Positions 1-8,293 are shown, counted from the stretch's first letter. The stretch: 64,000 nt of DNA from Castellaniella sp049671645 (GCF_049671645.1 NZ_JBATVG010000007.1:124001-188000); one strand, 5' to 3'. Program-made: numbers and translations. The notes: generated by a model from the letters alone, not told the origin.

Positions 1-2
1 AG

Positions 3-383
3 GGGGAGGCGTCAGTGCTGGGCTCGATCCGCAGCGGCGCCTGGCTGCGGGCGCAGGATGGCCTGTTGCTGGAGCAGGGCCGGACGGGCAACACCCCCTG
101 CGCGGTAGAGGGGGCGGTGGGGCGGGATGGCCGCTATGCCGGCCTGCTGATATGCCGCCAGGGGATCTGGCAGGAACTGGCGCGTCCGGCGGGTGGCGGC
201 TACATGATCAGCAGTCGCCGGGGCTGTTTCAGTTCCACCGGGCAGGCGACGCTCAATCCGTTGACGGGCAACTGCAGTTGCCCGCCCGGGTATACCGGGA
301 TCCAGATCGCCGAAAGCGGATCCCTGATCGCCCCGGAGGGGCTGACGCTGGGATTCGTCTGCCAGCCCAACAGCCATGGGTGA
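3..383 (+). CDS. C-terminal part of a PilV-like type IV pilin tip / shufflon-style protein (5' end outside window)
   Basis: The reading frame is open from the left edge and ends in TGA at 381-383, so only the last ~126 residues are seen. The tail is rich in Gly, Ser and Cys, with a C-x-C-P-P-G-Y-T pattern after an N-P-L-T-G motif, and closes near a last Cys (GFVCQ). Such Cys-rich, globular ends are known for PilV minor pilins of type IVb pili and for the exchangeable ends made by shufflons. The family call rests on this motif resemblance only. No recombinase or inverted segment is visible here, so a simple PilV-like adhesin or another secreted tip protein is equally possible. Confidence 0.4.
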   Translation, partial: GEASVLGSIRSGAWLRAQDGLLLEQGRTGNTPCAVEGAVGRDGRYAGLLICRQGIWQELARPAGGGYMISSRRGCFSSTGQATLNPLTGNCSCPPGYTGIQIAESGSLIAPEGLTLGFVCQPNSHG

Positions 384-439
384 GGGCGCCGGACGCGAGC
401 TGCCTGCCGGGCGGCCCCGGGGCGCGCGGCTGGCAAGCG

Positions 440-943
440 CTATGACCAGATCTCGCCGGACTTGCGCACCGTCAGCTTGGAACGCAGGGCGCTCAGGGCG
501 ATCCGGTGCACGACTTCCGTCGGCGCTGCGCACAGATCTTCCAGGACGGCGACCTCGAAGGGCTGAGCGTCCGCCGACATGGCGGTGAAGACCACGCAGT
601 TCTGGGTCATCATGCCGCACACCAGCAGCGTGTCGATGCCTTCCAGGCGCGCGCTCAGGTCGGTGCCCTGGAAGGCGTCCGCGAACTGCTTGACGACCAC
701 CGGGGCGTCCCCGGCGGCGGCCAGGATGGCGGGCCGGATCTCGGAACCCGGGCTGTTCGCCGCGAACAATCCGGTCGCCAGAGGCGAGACATGCCGGATC
801 AGCACGATGCGGTCCCCGGCCTCGCGGGCCTTGGCGATGGCCTGGACGATGCGGGCTTCCGTTTCCTCGGGGGCGTGCAGCGGAAGCACTCCGCCGGGGA
901 AGTAATCATTCTGGATGTCGATGACGACGAGTGCGCGGGGCAT
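440..943 (-). CDS. isochorismatase-family cysteine hydrolase
   Basis: This 167-residue protein has the compact alpha/beta fold of the isochorismatase / nicotinamidase superfamily. The catalytic triad can be placed as Asp9 (VVIDIQNDY), Lys85 (VVVKQFADAF) and Cys116 (GMMTQNCV), with the usual cis-peptide region just before the Cys. The family hydrolyses amides or vinyl ethers of small metabolites (nicotinamide, isochorismate, N-carbamoyl compounds); the substrate cannot be read from sequence. It is divergent from the GlxA-type regulator that starts 95 bp away, a common pairing, so it is probably that regulator's target. Confidence 0.85.
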   Translation of the reverse strand: MPRALVVIDIQNDYFPGGVLPLHAPEETEARIVQAIAKAREAGDRIVLIRHVSPLATGLFAANSPGSEIRPAILAAAGDAPVVVKQFADAFQGTDLSARLEGIDTLLVCGMMTQNCVVFTAMSADAQPFEVAVLEDLCAAPTEVVHRIALSALRSKLTVRKSGEIWS

Positions 944-1038
944 GAAGATTCTCCTGAATAGGGGGTTCGAAAGATCTTACGGTCGCTTGCCGTCCGGATC
1001 GACTGGCTGGATGGACATATTTCAATTAAATTCAGCCA

Positions 1039-1971
1039 ATGCATATTGCCATCATCGCCTACGACGCCATCAGCCCCTTCATGCTGTCGACTCCGATCGC
1101 CGTGTTCGGGGAGTCTTTTCCGGATGATGTCCACCGGGTGGATGTCTGCGCCGAGCGGCCCGTGATTACGGCGCAGAGGGGATTGACCGTCCAGGTCCGG
1201 CATGGGCTGGAGGCCGCTTCCGCAGCGGATCTGCTGATCCTGCCCGGGTGGCGCAATGCGGACGAACCGGTTCCTGACGCGGTGACGCGCGTCATCCGCG
1301 CCGCCGTCGATCGCGGTGCGATCGTCGCCGGTCTGTGCCTGGGCGCCTACGGCCTGGCACAGGCCGGCGTCCTCGACGGGCGGCGGGCGACGACGCACTG
1401 GGCGTGCGTCCCGGCCTTCGCCGCGCGCTTTCCGCGCGTGCGGGTCGATGCGGGCGCGATTTTCGTGGATGAAGGGCAGGTCGTCACGTCCGCCGGCATT
1501 GCCGCCGGCCTGGACTGCTGCCTGCATCTTTTGGCGCGGATTTCCGGCCAGGCCGAGGCCAATCGCGTCGCGCGCCGCATGGTGGTCGCGCCGCAGCGCG
1601 GCGGCAGCCATCCTCAGGTGATCGAGCGCCCGGCGCCGGTGTCACTGACCGAGCATCGGGTGGCGGAATTGCTGGATCGGCTTCGGTCGGACCCGGTCGA
1701 CGTGCCGTCCTTCGAGACGCTGGCCGGGCAAGTAGGCGCCAGTCCCCGCAGCCTGGGCCGTCATATCCGCGCCCGCACTGGCGACAACCTGGGCGGCTGG
1801 CTGCGGCGTTCGCGGCTCATGCGGGCGCAGGAGCTGCTGGCAGCAGGCAATCCGATCGAATTGACCGCCACCCGGAGCGGGTTTCCTGACGGGCAGGCGC
1901 TGCGGGTGGCTTTCCGGCGCGAACTGGGCATGACCCCGAGCCAATGGATGATGCGGCAGCGCATCGGATAG
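1039..1971 (+). CDS. GlxA-family transcriptional regulator (DJ-1/PfpI domain plus AraC HTH)
   Basis: The 310-residue protein has two parts. Residues ~1-185 are a class I glutamine-amidotransferase-like DJ-1/PfpI domain, with the nucleophile-elbow Cys in GLCLGAYGLAQAG and the downstream THWACV segment. Residues ~215-310 are an AraC-type double helix-turn-helix ending in the typical FRRELGMTPSQW signature. GlxA-type regulators use the N-terminal domain as an effector sensor rather than an enzyme and usually activate neighbouring amine or amide catabolism genes. The divergent isochorismatase-like hydrolase is the obvious candidate target; the effector is unknown. Confidence 0.9.
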   Translation: MHIAIIAYDAISPFMLSTPIAVFGESFPDDVHRVDVCAERPVITAQRGLTVQVRHGLEAASAADLLILPGWRNADEPVPDAVTRVIRAAVDRGAIVAGLCLGAYGLAQAGVLDGRRATTHWACVPAFAARFPRVRVDAGAIFVDEGQVVTSAGIAAGLDCCLHLLARISGQAEANRVARRMVVAPQRGGSHPQVIERPAPVSLTEHRVAELLDRLRSDPVDVPSFETLAGQVGASPRSLGRHIRARTGDNLGGWLRRSRLMRAQELLAAGNPIELTATRSGFPDGQALRVAFRRELGMTPSQWMMRQRIG

Positions 1972-1995
1972 CACGTCCGATGCGCCGCGCAGGCC

Positions 1996-3252
1996 TTACT
2001 TCCCGTTCCAGGACGCGATGACGGCGCGTTCCTCGTCGGTCATCTTGGTCAGGTTGGCCAGCGGCATGTACCTGTTGCCCACCACCTGCTTGATCTGCGC
2101 GGCGTGCTGCAGGGTTTCCGCCGTGGTGTCCAGCATGATGCCGGCCGGAGCGGCGGCGAAGCCGGGCTGGGTGGGCTTGGCCGAATGGCATTCCACGCAG
2201 CGGGCGGCAATGATGCCGTGCACTTGTTCGATGGAGACGGCCGCCTGCGCGGCGGCGGGCGCGGCCGCGCCGCCGGCCTGGCTGACCGCCGAAGCTGCCG
2301 GAACCGCAGCGGGCGAGGGCGCAGGCGCGGGCGCGGCGATCCAGCCGATGAGGGCCAGCATGATGATGCCGGCGGCCGGGTAGCGCAGGTCGTTCTTGCC
2401 GGTGTGGCGCAGCACGAAATACTGGCGGATCACGGCCCCGGCGAAGATGAACAGCGACATGATGACCCAGGCGTATTCATTCGAGTACGTGAATGAATAG
2501 TGGTTGCTGAGCATCAGGAAGATCACCGGCAGCGTGAAATAGGTGTTGTGCACCGAGCGCTGCTTGCCCCAGGCGCCGTCCAGCGGATTGGGTTTTTCGC
2601 CGGCCTTCAGGGCCTTGACCATGCGACGCTGGCCGGGAATGATCCAGAAGAACACACTGGCCGACATGCAGGTGGCCATCAGGGCGCCGGTGATCAGGAA
2701 TGCCGCGCGACCCGGGAAGATCTGGGTCGTCAGCCAGGCCACGATCACCATCATGACTCCGACGGCAACGCTCAGCCAGCCGTCGTGGTTCACCGTCGGG
2801 CTGATGATGCGGCACAGGCGCGAATACACGTTGTAGCCGATCACCAGGAACAGCACGGCCAGGATGCCGGCCTCGGCGCCGCTCATGTTGCGGGCCCATT
2901 CCCAGGGGCTGGCGGGGTTCACCAGGTAGATGTCGGCCTTCAGCAGGTACAGCAGCATGAACAGGCCGAAACCGGACAGCCAGGTGGTGTAGGCCTTCCA
3001 GAACGACCAATGCAGATCGTCGGGCAGCTCGGCCGGGTTGGTCAGGTATTTCTGGTTGTGATAGAAGCCGCCCCCGTGGACAGCCCAGAGTTCGCCGTAG
3101 ACGCCCAGTTTCTTGCTGTGTTCGCCCTTGGGGGCGTGCAGGCTGAGGTCCAGCATGACGAAGTAGATCGATTCGCCGATCCAGGCGATGGCGGCGATGA
3201 CGTGCAGCCAGCGCAGCAGCAGATTGCCGTATTCCAGGAAAAAGCCTTCCAT
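1996..3252 (-). CDS. puuD: urate hydroxylase PuuD (membrane domain fused to cytochrome c)
   Basis: This is an inner-membrane urate oxidase of the PuuD family, which oxidises urate to 5-hydroxyisourate and passes electrons to the respiratory chain. Residues ~1-310 carry eight or so hydrophobic helices with the conserved WLHVIAAIAWIGES start. An Ala/Pro linker follows, and then a C-terminal cytochrome c domain with a heme motif CVECH at about residue 352 and a likely distal Met in the YMPLANLTKM segment. The ATG at 3252 is preferred over an in-frame TTG two codons upstream because a GAGGAG ribosome site sits 8-9 nt before it. It is followed by convergent glxA and preceded by uraH in the same operon. 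Confidence 0.93.
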   Translation of the reverse strand: MEGFFLEYGNLLLRWLHVIAAIAWIGESIYFVMLDLSLHAPKGEHSKKLGVYGELWAVHGGGFYHNQKYLTNPAELPDDLHWSFWKAYTTWLSGFGLFMLLYLLKADIYLVNPASPWEWARNMSGAEAGILAVLFLVIGYNVYSRLCRIISPTVNHDGWLSVAVGVMMVIVAWLTTQIFPGRAAFLITGALMATCMSASVFFWIIPGQRRMVKALKAGEKPNPLDGAWGKQRSVHNTYFTLPVIFLMLSNHYSFTYSNEYAWVIMSLFIFAGAVIRQYFVLRHTGKNDLRYPAAGIIMLALIGWIAAPAPAPSPAAVPAASAVSQAGGAAAPAAAQAAVSIEQVHGIIAARCVECHSAKPTQPGFAAAPAGIMLDTTAETLQHAAQIKQVVGNRYMPLANLTKMTDEERAVIASWNGK

Positions 3253-3303
3253 GGCCAAGTCTCCTCTCGTTTTATTGGATGAATGCCGGGGGATGGGCAG
3301 CGC

Positions 3304-3657
3304 TTAGCTGCCGCGATAGGTGGACCAGGTCCAGGGCGTCACGACCAGCGGCACGTGATAGTTCTGTTCCGGGTGGGCGATGCCGAAGCGCAGCACCACC
3401 ACGTCCACGAAACGCGGTTCGGGCAGATCCACGCCCTGGGCCGCGAAGTAATCCCCCGCATGGAAGGCCAGCTCGTAGGTGCCTTTGACCAGGGCGTCGC
3501 CGCTGAGCAAAGGCGCGTCACAGCGGCCATCGTGATTGGTGGCCGTTTGTGTGAGCAGGGTACGGGTTTCGCCGTCCAGGCGATAGAGTTCCAGGGCGAC
3601 GCCCTGAGCCGGCACACCGTGTACGGTGTCCAGGACATGGGTGGAAAGTTTTCCCAT
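3304..3657 (-). CDS. uraH: 5-hydroxyisourate hydrolase (transthyretin-like)
   Basis: The 117-residue protein matches the transthyretin-related HIU hydrolase family in length and landmarks: an N-terminal LSTHVLD motif with the catalytic His at residue 7, and the diagnostic C-terminal YRGS tetrapeptide. It hydrolyses the product of PuuD, 5-hydroxyisourate, to OHCU. It lies 51 bp upstream of puuD on the same strand, so the two consecutive steps are co-transcribed. The promoter region (3658-3923) is shared with the divergent GntR regulator and contains two matched operators. Confidence 0.95.
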   Translation of the reverse strand: MGKLSTHVLDTVHGVPAQGVALELYRLDGETRTLLTQTATNHDGRCDAPLLSGDALVKGTYELAFHAGDYFAAQGVDLPEPRFVDVVVLRFGIAHPEQNYHVPLVVTPWTWSTYRGS

Positions 3658-3825
3658 GAGATTGATCCCCGGTCAGTATCCTGCCAGTGGGCCCCCGGTA
3701 TGGCCGTCCCGATACCCGGTATCGGTTCGCGAGGCGACCGCATGGGAACGGAAAGCCTCGGGGCAGGATGGTTTGCGTCGGCGCCGGCAGGAGCTGTGAA
3801 GAAGACCCGGACGGGCATCCGACAT

Positions 3826-3850
3826 ATTGTCAACAATTTGTGTTGACGAT
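3826..3850. promoter_or_regulatory. GntR-type operator, site 1
   Basis: The site has inverted arms GTCAACA and TGTTGAC around a 5-bp ATTTG centre. It is nearly identical to site 2, 44 bp further on. It covers the -35 hexamer (TTGACG, 3843-3848) proposed for the GntR gene. The FadR/FCD class of GntR proteins binds short palindromes like this, and autoregulation is the simplest reading. Confidence 0.7.
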
Positions 3851-3869
3851 TCTCGCGTGATCCACAATA

Positions 3870-3894
3870 ATTGTCAACAATTTTTGTTGATGAT
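3870..3894. promoter_or_regulatory. GntR-type operator, site 2
   Basis: This is a second copy of the operator with arms GTCAACA and TGTTGAT around ATTTT. It overlaps the proposed -10 (AATAAT, 3866-3871; 17-bp spacer from TTGACG) and start point of the gntR promoter. On the other strand it carries TTGACA (3877-3872), a -35 for uraH-puuD with a weak -10 GAGAAT at 3854-3849. Both divergent transcripts could thus be controlled together. Confidence 0.65.
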
Positions 3895-3923
3895 GCTTCG
3901 ACCTCTCGGGGTCGCATGTACCG

Positions 3924-4682
3924 ATGCTCCAGTTGAAATCACCGCGTGGCGTTTCGCCGGACTTGAAGGCCCCCCGGGCCTCTTCCCTGCGCAACCCCAA
4001 GACCGCCAGCAATCCGTCCGAAGTCGATCGCGTCTATGGCGAAATTTTCGATGCCGCCATGGACCGCCGCCTGCTGCCCGGCGCCAAGCTGACCGAGGCC
4101 GCGCTGTGTTCGATCTTCGACTGCTCGCGCAGCACCGTGCGGGCGGCCCTGGCGCAGCTGGCCTATGACAAGGTCGTGCTGATCGAACCCAATCGCGGGG
4201 CGCGGGTCTGGCAGGCGACGCCCAAGGAAGTGCGCGATGTCTTCGCCATGCGCCGCGCCCTGGAGGGCATCACCATCGACCAACTGGTCGGCCTGGCCGA
4301 TGTCGATCGACGCCTGGCGCCGCTGGACGATATGGTGGCCCGGGAACAACAGGCCTACGAACAGGGCGACCGGATCAGCTGGATCCGCTTGTCCAACGCC
4401 TTTCACGTCGAACTGGCCCGCCTGCTGGACAACCAGGTGCTGACGGACATGCTATCGGGCCTGTGCGCTCGTACGACGCTGATCATCGCCCTGGGCGGCA
4501 GCCCCGAAGGCAGCGCCTGCTCCTATGTGGAGCATCGGGACATTCTGGATCACATCCGGCGGCGCGATGCGCAGGGCGCAAAGGCGGCCATGGATCACCA
4601 TTTGCAGGACTGCGAACAGCGGATGGAGGCGCCGCCGGAAGACGCCGCCGATCCCTGGTCGGCTTTCGGTGTGCGGCGCTGA
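3924..4682 (+). CDS. GntR-family (FCD subfamily) transcriptional regulator of purine catabolism
   Basis: The 252-residue protein has an N-terminal winged helix of the GntR family (residues ~30-95, with the recognition helix in CSRSTVRAALAQL) and an all-helical FCD ligand domain (residues ~105-235) with the usual metal/ligand-binding His and Asp/Glu positions (SNAFHVELARL, EHRDILDHI). Location between uraH-puuD (divergent) and puuE-alc (47 bp downstream, same strand) marks it as the local purine-degradation regulator. Two near-identical operators just upstream suggest autoregulation. The effector is probably a urate pathway intermediate, but that is inference. Confidence 0.88.
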   Translation: MLQLKSPRGVSPDLKAPRASSLRNPKTASNPSEVDRVYGEIFDAAMDRRLLPGAKLTEAALCSIFDCSRSTVRAALAQLAYDKVVLIEPNRGARVWQATPKEVRDVFAMRRALEGITIDQLVGLADVDRRLAPLDDMVAREQQAYEQGDRISWIRLSNAFHVELARLLDNQVLTDMLSGLCARTTLIIALGGSPEGSACSYVEHRDILDHIRRRDAQGAKAAMDHHLQDCEQRMEAPPEDAADPWSAFGVRR

Positions 4683-4729
4683 CGCTTGCGGGCGTCCATC
4701 GCCGACATTCATTCATCAGGAGACTCTTC

Positions 4730-5659
4730 ATGACAGACCCCCGTTATCCGCGCGACCTCATCGGTTATGGCCGTACGCCGCCGCAGGCCAATTGGCCCGG
4801 ACAGGCCCGCGTGGCCGTGCAGTTCGTCATGAACTACGAGGAAGGCGGTGAGAACTGCGTGCTGAACGGCGATGCCGGTTCCGAGCAGTTCCTGTCGGAA
4901 ATCATCGGCGCCGCGGCCTATCCGGCCCGTCACCTGTCGATGGAATCGATCTATGAATACGGTTCCCGGGCCGGCGTCTGGCGCATCCTGCGGGAATTCG
5001 AACGCCGCGGTCTGCCGCTGACGGTGTTTGGCGTGGGGATGGCGCTGGAACGCAACCCCGACGCGGCCCGCGCTTTCGTCGAACTGGGCCACGAGGTCGC
5101 CTGCCACGGCTATCGCTGGATTCACTACCAGGACGTGCCGGAATCGGTCGAGCGCGAGCATTTCCAGCGTTGCGTGGAGATCGTCACCCGGCTGCTGGGT
5201 CGCCACCCCGAGGGCTGGTATACCGGCCGCGACAGCCCCAACACGCTGCGCATCGTCGCCGAGGAAGGCAAGTTCCTCTATGACTCCGACTACTATGGCG
5301 ATGACCTGCCGTTCTGGACCGAAGTGGACCTGGGCAATGGCAAGACACATCCCCAGTTGATCGTGCCCTATACCCTGGACACGAACGATATGCGCTTCGC
5401 CTCGCCGCAGGGTTTCAATACGGGCGACCATTTCTTCCACTACCTGCGCGATGCCTTCGACGTGCTGTACGCCGAAGGCGAAACCGCGCCCAAGATGATG
5501 TCCGTCGGCCTGCATTGCCGCCTGACCGGCCGTCCGGCCCGCTTCGCGGGTCTGCAGCGTTTCCTGGATCACATCCAGAAGCACGACCGGGTCTGGATCG
5601 CCACCCGCGCCGACATCGCCCGCCATTGGGTCAAGGAACATCCCTTCAAGGCGGCCTGA
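4730..5659 (+). CDS. puuE: allantoinase PuuE (polysaccharide deacetylase fold)
   Basis: The 309-residue protein belongs to the NodB/polysaccharide-deacetylase-like allantoinases, which open allantoin to allantoate and are unrelated to the metal-dependent AllB type. Family marks include the N-terminal RDLIGYGRTPPQANWPGQ, the NYEEGGE segment, GHEVACHGYRWIHY and GRDSPNTLRI. Length is as expected (~310). ATG 4730 follows an AGGAG site by 8 nt. It is co-directional with the GntR gene and alc. In many genomes uraD lies between puuE and alc; here that slot (5660-5804) holds only hairpins. Confidence 0.95.
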   Translation: MTDPRYPRDLIGYGRTPPQANWPGQARVAVQFVMNYEEGGENCVLNGDAGSEQFLSEIIGAAAYPARHLSMESIYEYGSRAGVWRILREFERRGLPLTVFGVGMALERNPDAARAFVELGHEVACHGYRWIHYQDVPESVEREHFQRCVEIVTRLLGRHPEGWYTGRDSPNTLRIVAEEGKFLYDSDYYGDDLPFWTEVDLGNGKTHPQLIVPYTLDTNDMRFASPQGFNTGDHFFHYLRDAFDVLYAEGETAPKMMSVGLHCRLTGRPARFAGLQRFLDHIQKHDRVWIATRADIARHWVKEHPFKAA

Positions 5660-5724
5660 TCCGCAGCCGGGCCGGCGGTCGCGTACCGCCAGCCCGGTGT
5701 CCTGCGCGTCAGGACTGCTTTTCC

Positions 5725-5774
5725 CGCCGGGCATGGCGCCCGGCGCCTTACCATCCGGGCCGCGGCCCGGATGG
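5725..5774 (+). promoter_or_regulatory. two tandem strong hairpins between puuE and alc
   Basis: The first hairpin (5725-5745) has arms CGCCGGGC / GCCCGGCG and a 5-nt loop. The second (5751-5774) is a perfect 24-bp palindrome with half-arm CCATCCGGGCCG. Neither is followed by a T-run, so they are not classical terminators. They could stabilise or process the transcript, or set the alc level relative to puuE. Confidence 0.6.
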
Positions 5775-5804
5775 GTTCATTCTGAATCTCTGGAGCGTAT
5801 AACC

Positions 5805-6845
5805 ATGGCTTCTTCCAATCTGCCCGTCGGTACCGTGATCGACGCCCCCGCCGTCGATTTGCCGGCATTCGCCACCCGTCACCCGAACCTGGCCAGCGAA
5901 AAGCTGGGCGCGAAGGTCGTTTCCTGCACGGATGAGTTCTTTGCCGGCGCTTCGCGCATGCTGCAGGATTCCGAACCGGTGTTCATCGTCGGCAAATTCG
6001 ATGATCACGGCAAGTGGATGGACGGCTGGGAAACCCAGCGCCGGCGCAATGGCGGCAACGATACCGCCATCGTCAAACTGGGCCTGCCCGGTACGATCCG
6101 GGGCCTGGACATCAACACCAGCCACTTCACCGGCAATTTCCCGCCGGCGGCGTCCGTGCAGGTGGCCTACTGCGACGGCGAGCCCGGCGATGCCACCGAA
6201 TGGGTGGAAATCGTCCCGGCCAAATCGCTGCAGGGCCATTCCCACCACTTCGTGGAAATCGCGGATGATCGCGTCTGGACGCACCTGCGCCTGAACATCT
6301 TCCCGGACGGCGGCGTGGCCCGCCTGCGCGTATATGGCCAGCCGGCCTGCGACTGGGATAAAAAAGACCCCGACACTCTGTATGAAGTGTCGGCGCTGGC
6401 CAGCGGCGGGCGCATCGTGGCCTACAACGATTCGCACTTCGGCTCGCCCATGCCGCTGCTGGCCCCCGGCCGCGGCGTCAACATGGGCGATGGCTGGGAA
6501 ACCCGCCGCCGCCGCGAACCCGGCAATGACTGGGTCATCATCGAGCTGGGCCACCCCGTCACGGTCGAGAAGATCGAGATCGATACCGCTCACTTCAAGG
6601 GCAACTATCCCGACCGCGTCTCGGTGCAAGGCGCCCTGGTCAAGGAGTCCACCGATCAGTCGCTGGTCACTCAGGCCATGTTCTGGCCTACGGTGCTGGG
6701 CGAACAGAAGACCGAGATGGACAAGCAGCATTTCTACGAAGGCGCGGCTTTGCAATCCGCAGGCCCGGTGTCGCACGTGCGGGTGAACATGTTCCCCGAT
6801 GGCGGCATCAGCCGCGTGCGCATCTGGGGCCGTCTGGCCCGCTGA
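5805..6845 (+). CDS. alc: allantoicase
   Basis: This 346-residue protein hydrolyses allantoate to ureidoglycolate and urea. It consists of two tandem allantoicase (galactose-binding-like) domains, each with the signature D-G-W-E-T followed by several Arg: DGWETQRRR in the first repeat near residue 70 and DGWETRRRR in the second near 228. Each is followed by a D-T/N-x-HF-x-GN-(F/Y)-P motif. An ATG at 5805 is chosen because homologous sequence begins there; the upstream in-frame extension is the hairpin region. It follows puuE and ends shortly before a terminator. Confidence 0.95.
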   Translation: MASSNLPVGTVIDAPAVDLPAFATRHPNLASEKLGAKVVSCTDEFFAGASRMLQDSEPVFIVGKFDDHGKWMDGWETQRRRNGGNDTAIVKLGLPGTIRGLDINTSHFTGNFPPAASVQVAYCDGEPGDATEWVEIVPAKSLQGHSHHFVEIADDRVWTHLRLNIFPDGGVARLRVYGQPACDWDKKDPDTLYEVSALASGGRIVAYNDSHFGSPMPLLAPGRGVNMGDGWETRRRREPGNDWVIIELGHPVTVEKIEIDTAHFKGNYPDRVSVQGALVKESTDQSLVTQAMFWPTVLGEQKTEMDKQHFYEGAALQSAGPVSHVRVNMFPDGGISRVRIWGRLAR

Positions 6846-6881
6846 TCCAAAGCTGTTTGGCCGATGTCCGGCCGTTGATCG

Positions 6882-6909
6882 AAACAGGCGCCTGTGGGCG
6901 CCTGTTTTT
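6882..6909 (+). terminator. rho-independent terminator after alc
   Basis: Arms AAACAGGCGCC and GGCGCCTGTTT enclose a TGTG loop and run into a short T-tract. It lies between alc and the M20 hydrolase, suggesting that the latter is only partly co-transcribed with the purine genes. Confidence 0.75.
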
Positions 6910-6922
6910 CAGGAGACCATGA

Positions 6923-8176
6923 ATGACTACGACTTCATCCGCGGATCCCACGTTGACCGCCCGCCTGCATGCCTGGGTGGATGAGCATTTCGACGAGCAG
7001 GTGGCCTTGCTGCAGCGCCTGGTGGGCATCCCCACGGACACGCCGCCAGGCGATACCGCCCCGCATGCCCAAGCCGTCGCCGCCGTGCTGGAGGGCTGGG
7101 GCTGGCAGGTGGAGCGCCATGCGGTGCCTGATGATGAAATGCAGGCATACGGCATGCGCAGCATCACCAATCTGATCGCGCGCCGCGTCTATGCGCCGGG
7201 CGGTCCGGTGATCGCCCTGAACGCCCATGGCGACGTGGTGCCCCCGGGCGATGGCTGGACGCACGATCCCTATGGCGGCGAGGTGGCGGACGGTCGCTTG
7301 TATGGCCGCGCGTCGGCCGTGTCCAAGAGCGACTTCACGACCTATCTGCATGCCGTGCGGGCGCTGGAAGCCAGCGGCGCGCCCTTGAAGGGCGGCGTGG
7401 AGCTGCACTTCACCTATGACGAGGAATTCGGCGGCCTGAAAGGGCCGGGCTGGTTGCTGGAACATGGCCTGAGCAAGCCGGATTACGCGGTCTGCGCCAG
7501 CTTCAGCTATGCGGTGGTGACGGCCCATAACGGCTGTCTGCAGTTCGAGGTCACGGTCAACGGCAAGGCCACGCACGGTTCGGCGCCCAAGACCGGGCAC
7601 GATGCGCTACGGGCGGCCAGCCGCATCCTGGACGAGATCTATCGCCAGGCGGATGCCCTGGACGACATCCATTCCGCCATCGATGGCATCACGAACCCGA
7701 CCATGATCGTGGGCCGCGTCGAAGGCGGCACCAACACCAACGTGGTGCCGGGGCAGGTGGTGCTGAAGATGGACCGCCGCCTGATTCCCGAAGAGGATCC
7801 CGAGCAGGTCGAAGCCCAGGTGCGGCAGTTCATCCAGACGGCAGTCGAGGGCCTGCCCGGCATCACGGTGTCCATCCGCCGCCTGCTGCTGGCCCGCGCC
7901 CTGCGCCCTCTGCCCGGCCATGAGAAACTGGTCGCCAGCCTGCAGGCGCACGCGCGCGGCGTGTTCGGCGAGGACATCCCCGCCGTCGGCACACCGTTGT
8001 ATGCCGATGCGCGCCTGTATGCCGAACACGGCATCCCCACCGTCATGTACGGCGCCGGGCCGCGCACGGTGCTGGAATCCCGCGCCAAACAGGCGGACGA
8101 GCATGTGATGCTCAGCGATCTCAAGGGCGCCACGCAGGTGGTGGCCGGCCTGCTGGCGGATTTCCTGACCGTGTGA
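6923..8176 (+). CDS. M20-family metallo-amidohydrolase / peptidase
   Basis: The 417-residue enzyme has the ArgE/DapE/CPG2 architecture. Metal-binding motifs are seen in order: NAHGDVVPPGDGW, then DEEFGG, and a catalytic dimerisation domain in the middle with NGKATHGSAPKTGHDA. These enzymes hydrolyse N-acyl or N-carbamoyl bonds with one or two zinc ions. It sits 77 bp after alc behind a terminator. Allantoate amidohydrolases also belong to M20, but that step is already covered by allantoicase, so the substrate here is uncertain. It might be ureidoglycine/ureidoglycolate-like, or an unrelated N-acyl amino acid. Confidence 0.8.
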   Translation: MTTTSSADPTLTARLHAWVDEHFDEQVALLQRLVGIPTDTPPGDTAPHAQAVAAVLEGWGWQVERHAVPDDEMQAYGMRSITNLIARRVYAPGGPVIALNAHGDVVPPGDGWTHDPYGGEVADGRLYGRASAVSKSDFTTYLHAVRALEASGAPLKGGVELHFTYDEEFGGLKGPGWLLEHGLSKPDYAVCASFSYAVVTAHNGCLQFEVTVNGKATHGSAPKTGHDALRAASRILDEIYRQADALDDIHSAIDGITNPTMIVGRVEGGTNTNVVPGQVVLKMDRRLIPEEDPEQVEAQVRQFIQTAVEGLPGITVSIRRLLLARALRPLPGHEKLVASLQAHARGVFGEDIPAVGTPLYADARLYAEHGIPTVMYGAGPRTVLESRAKQADEHVMLSDLKGATQVVAGLLADFLTV

Positions 8177-8200
8177 GCGGCATCGTCCTGGGCGCTCCGT

Positions 8201-8218
8201 CCGGTTGGCGCCAACCGG
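8201..8218. repeat. perfect 18-bp palindrome after the M20 gene
   Basis: The half-arm is CCGGTTGGC and the copy is exact. There is no T-run, only a run of G. It may act as a transcript 3' hairpin or as a protein site for slyX, which starts 75 bp downstream. Confidence 0.4.
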
Positions 8219-8293
8219 GGGGCGCGGCCAGGGGATGGCGCGGGGCGTCCCGGCAGCCTGTGCTGTAATAGAGGCTTGTCGGGAGTTGCACGC

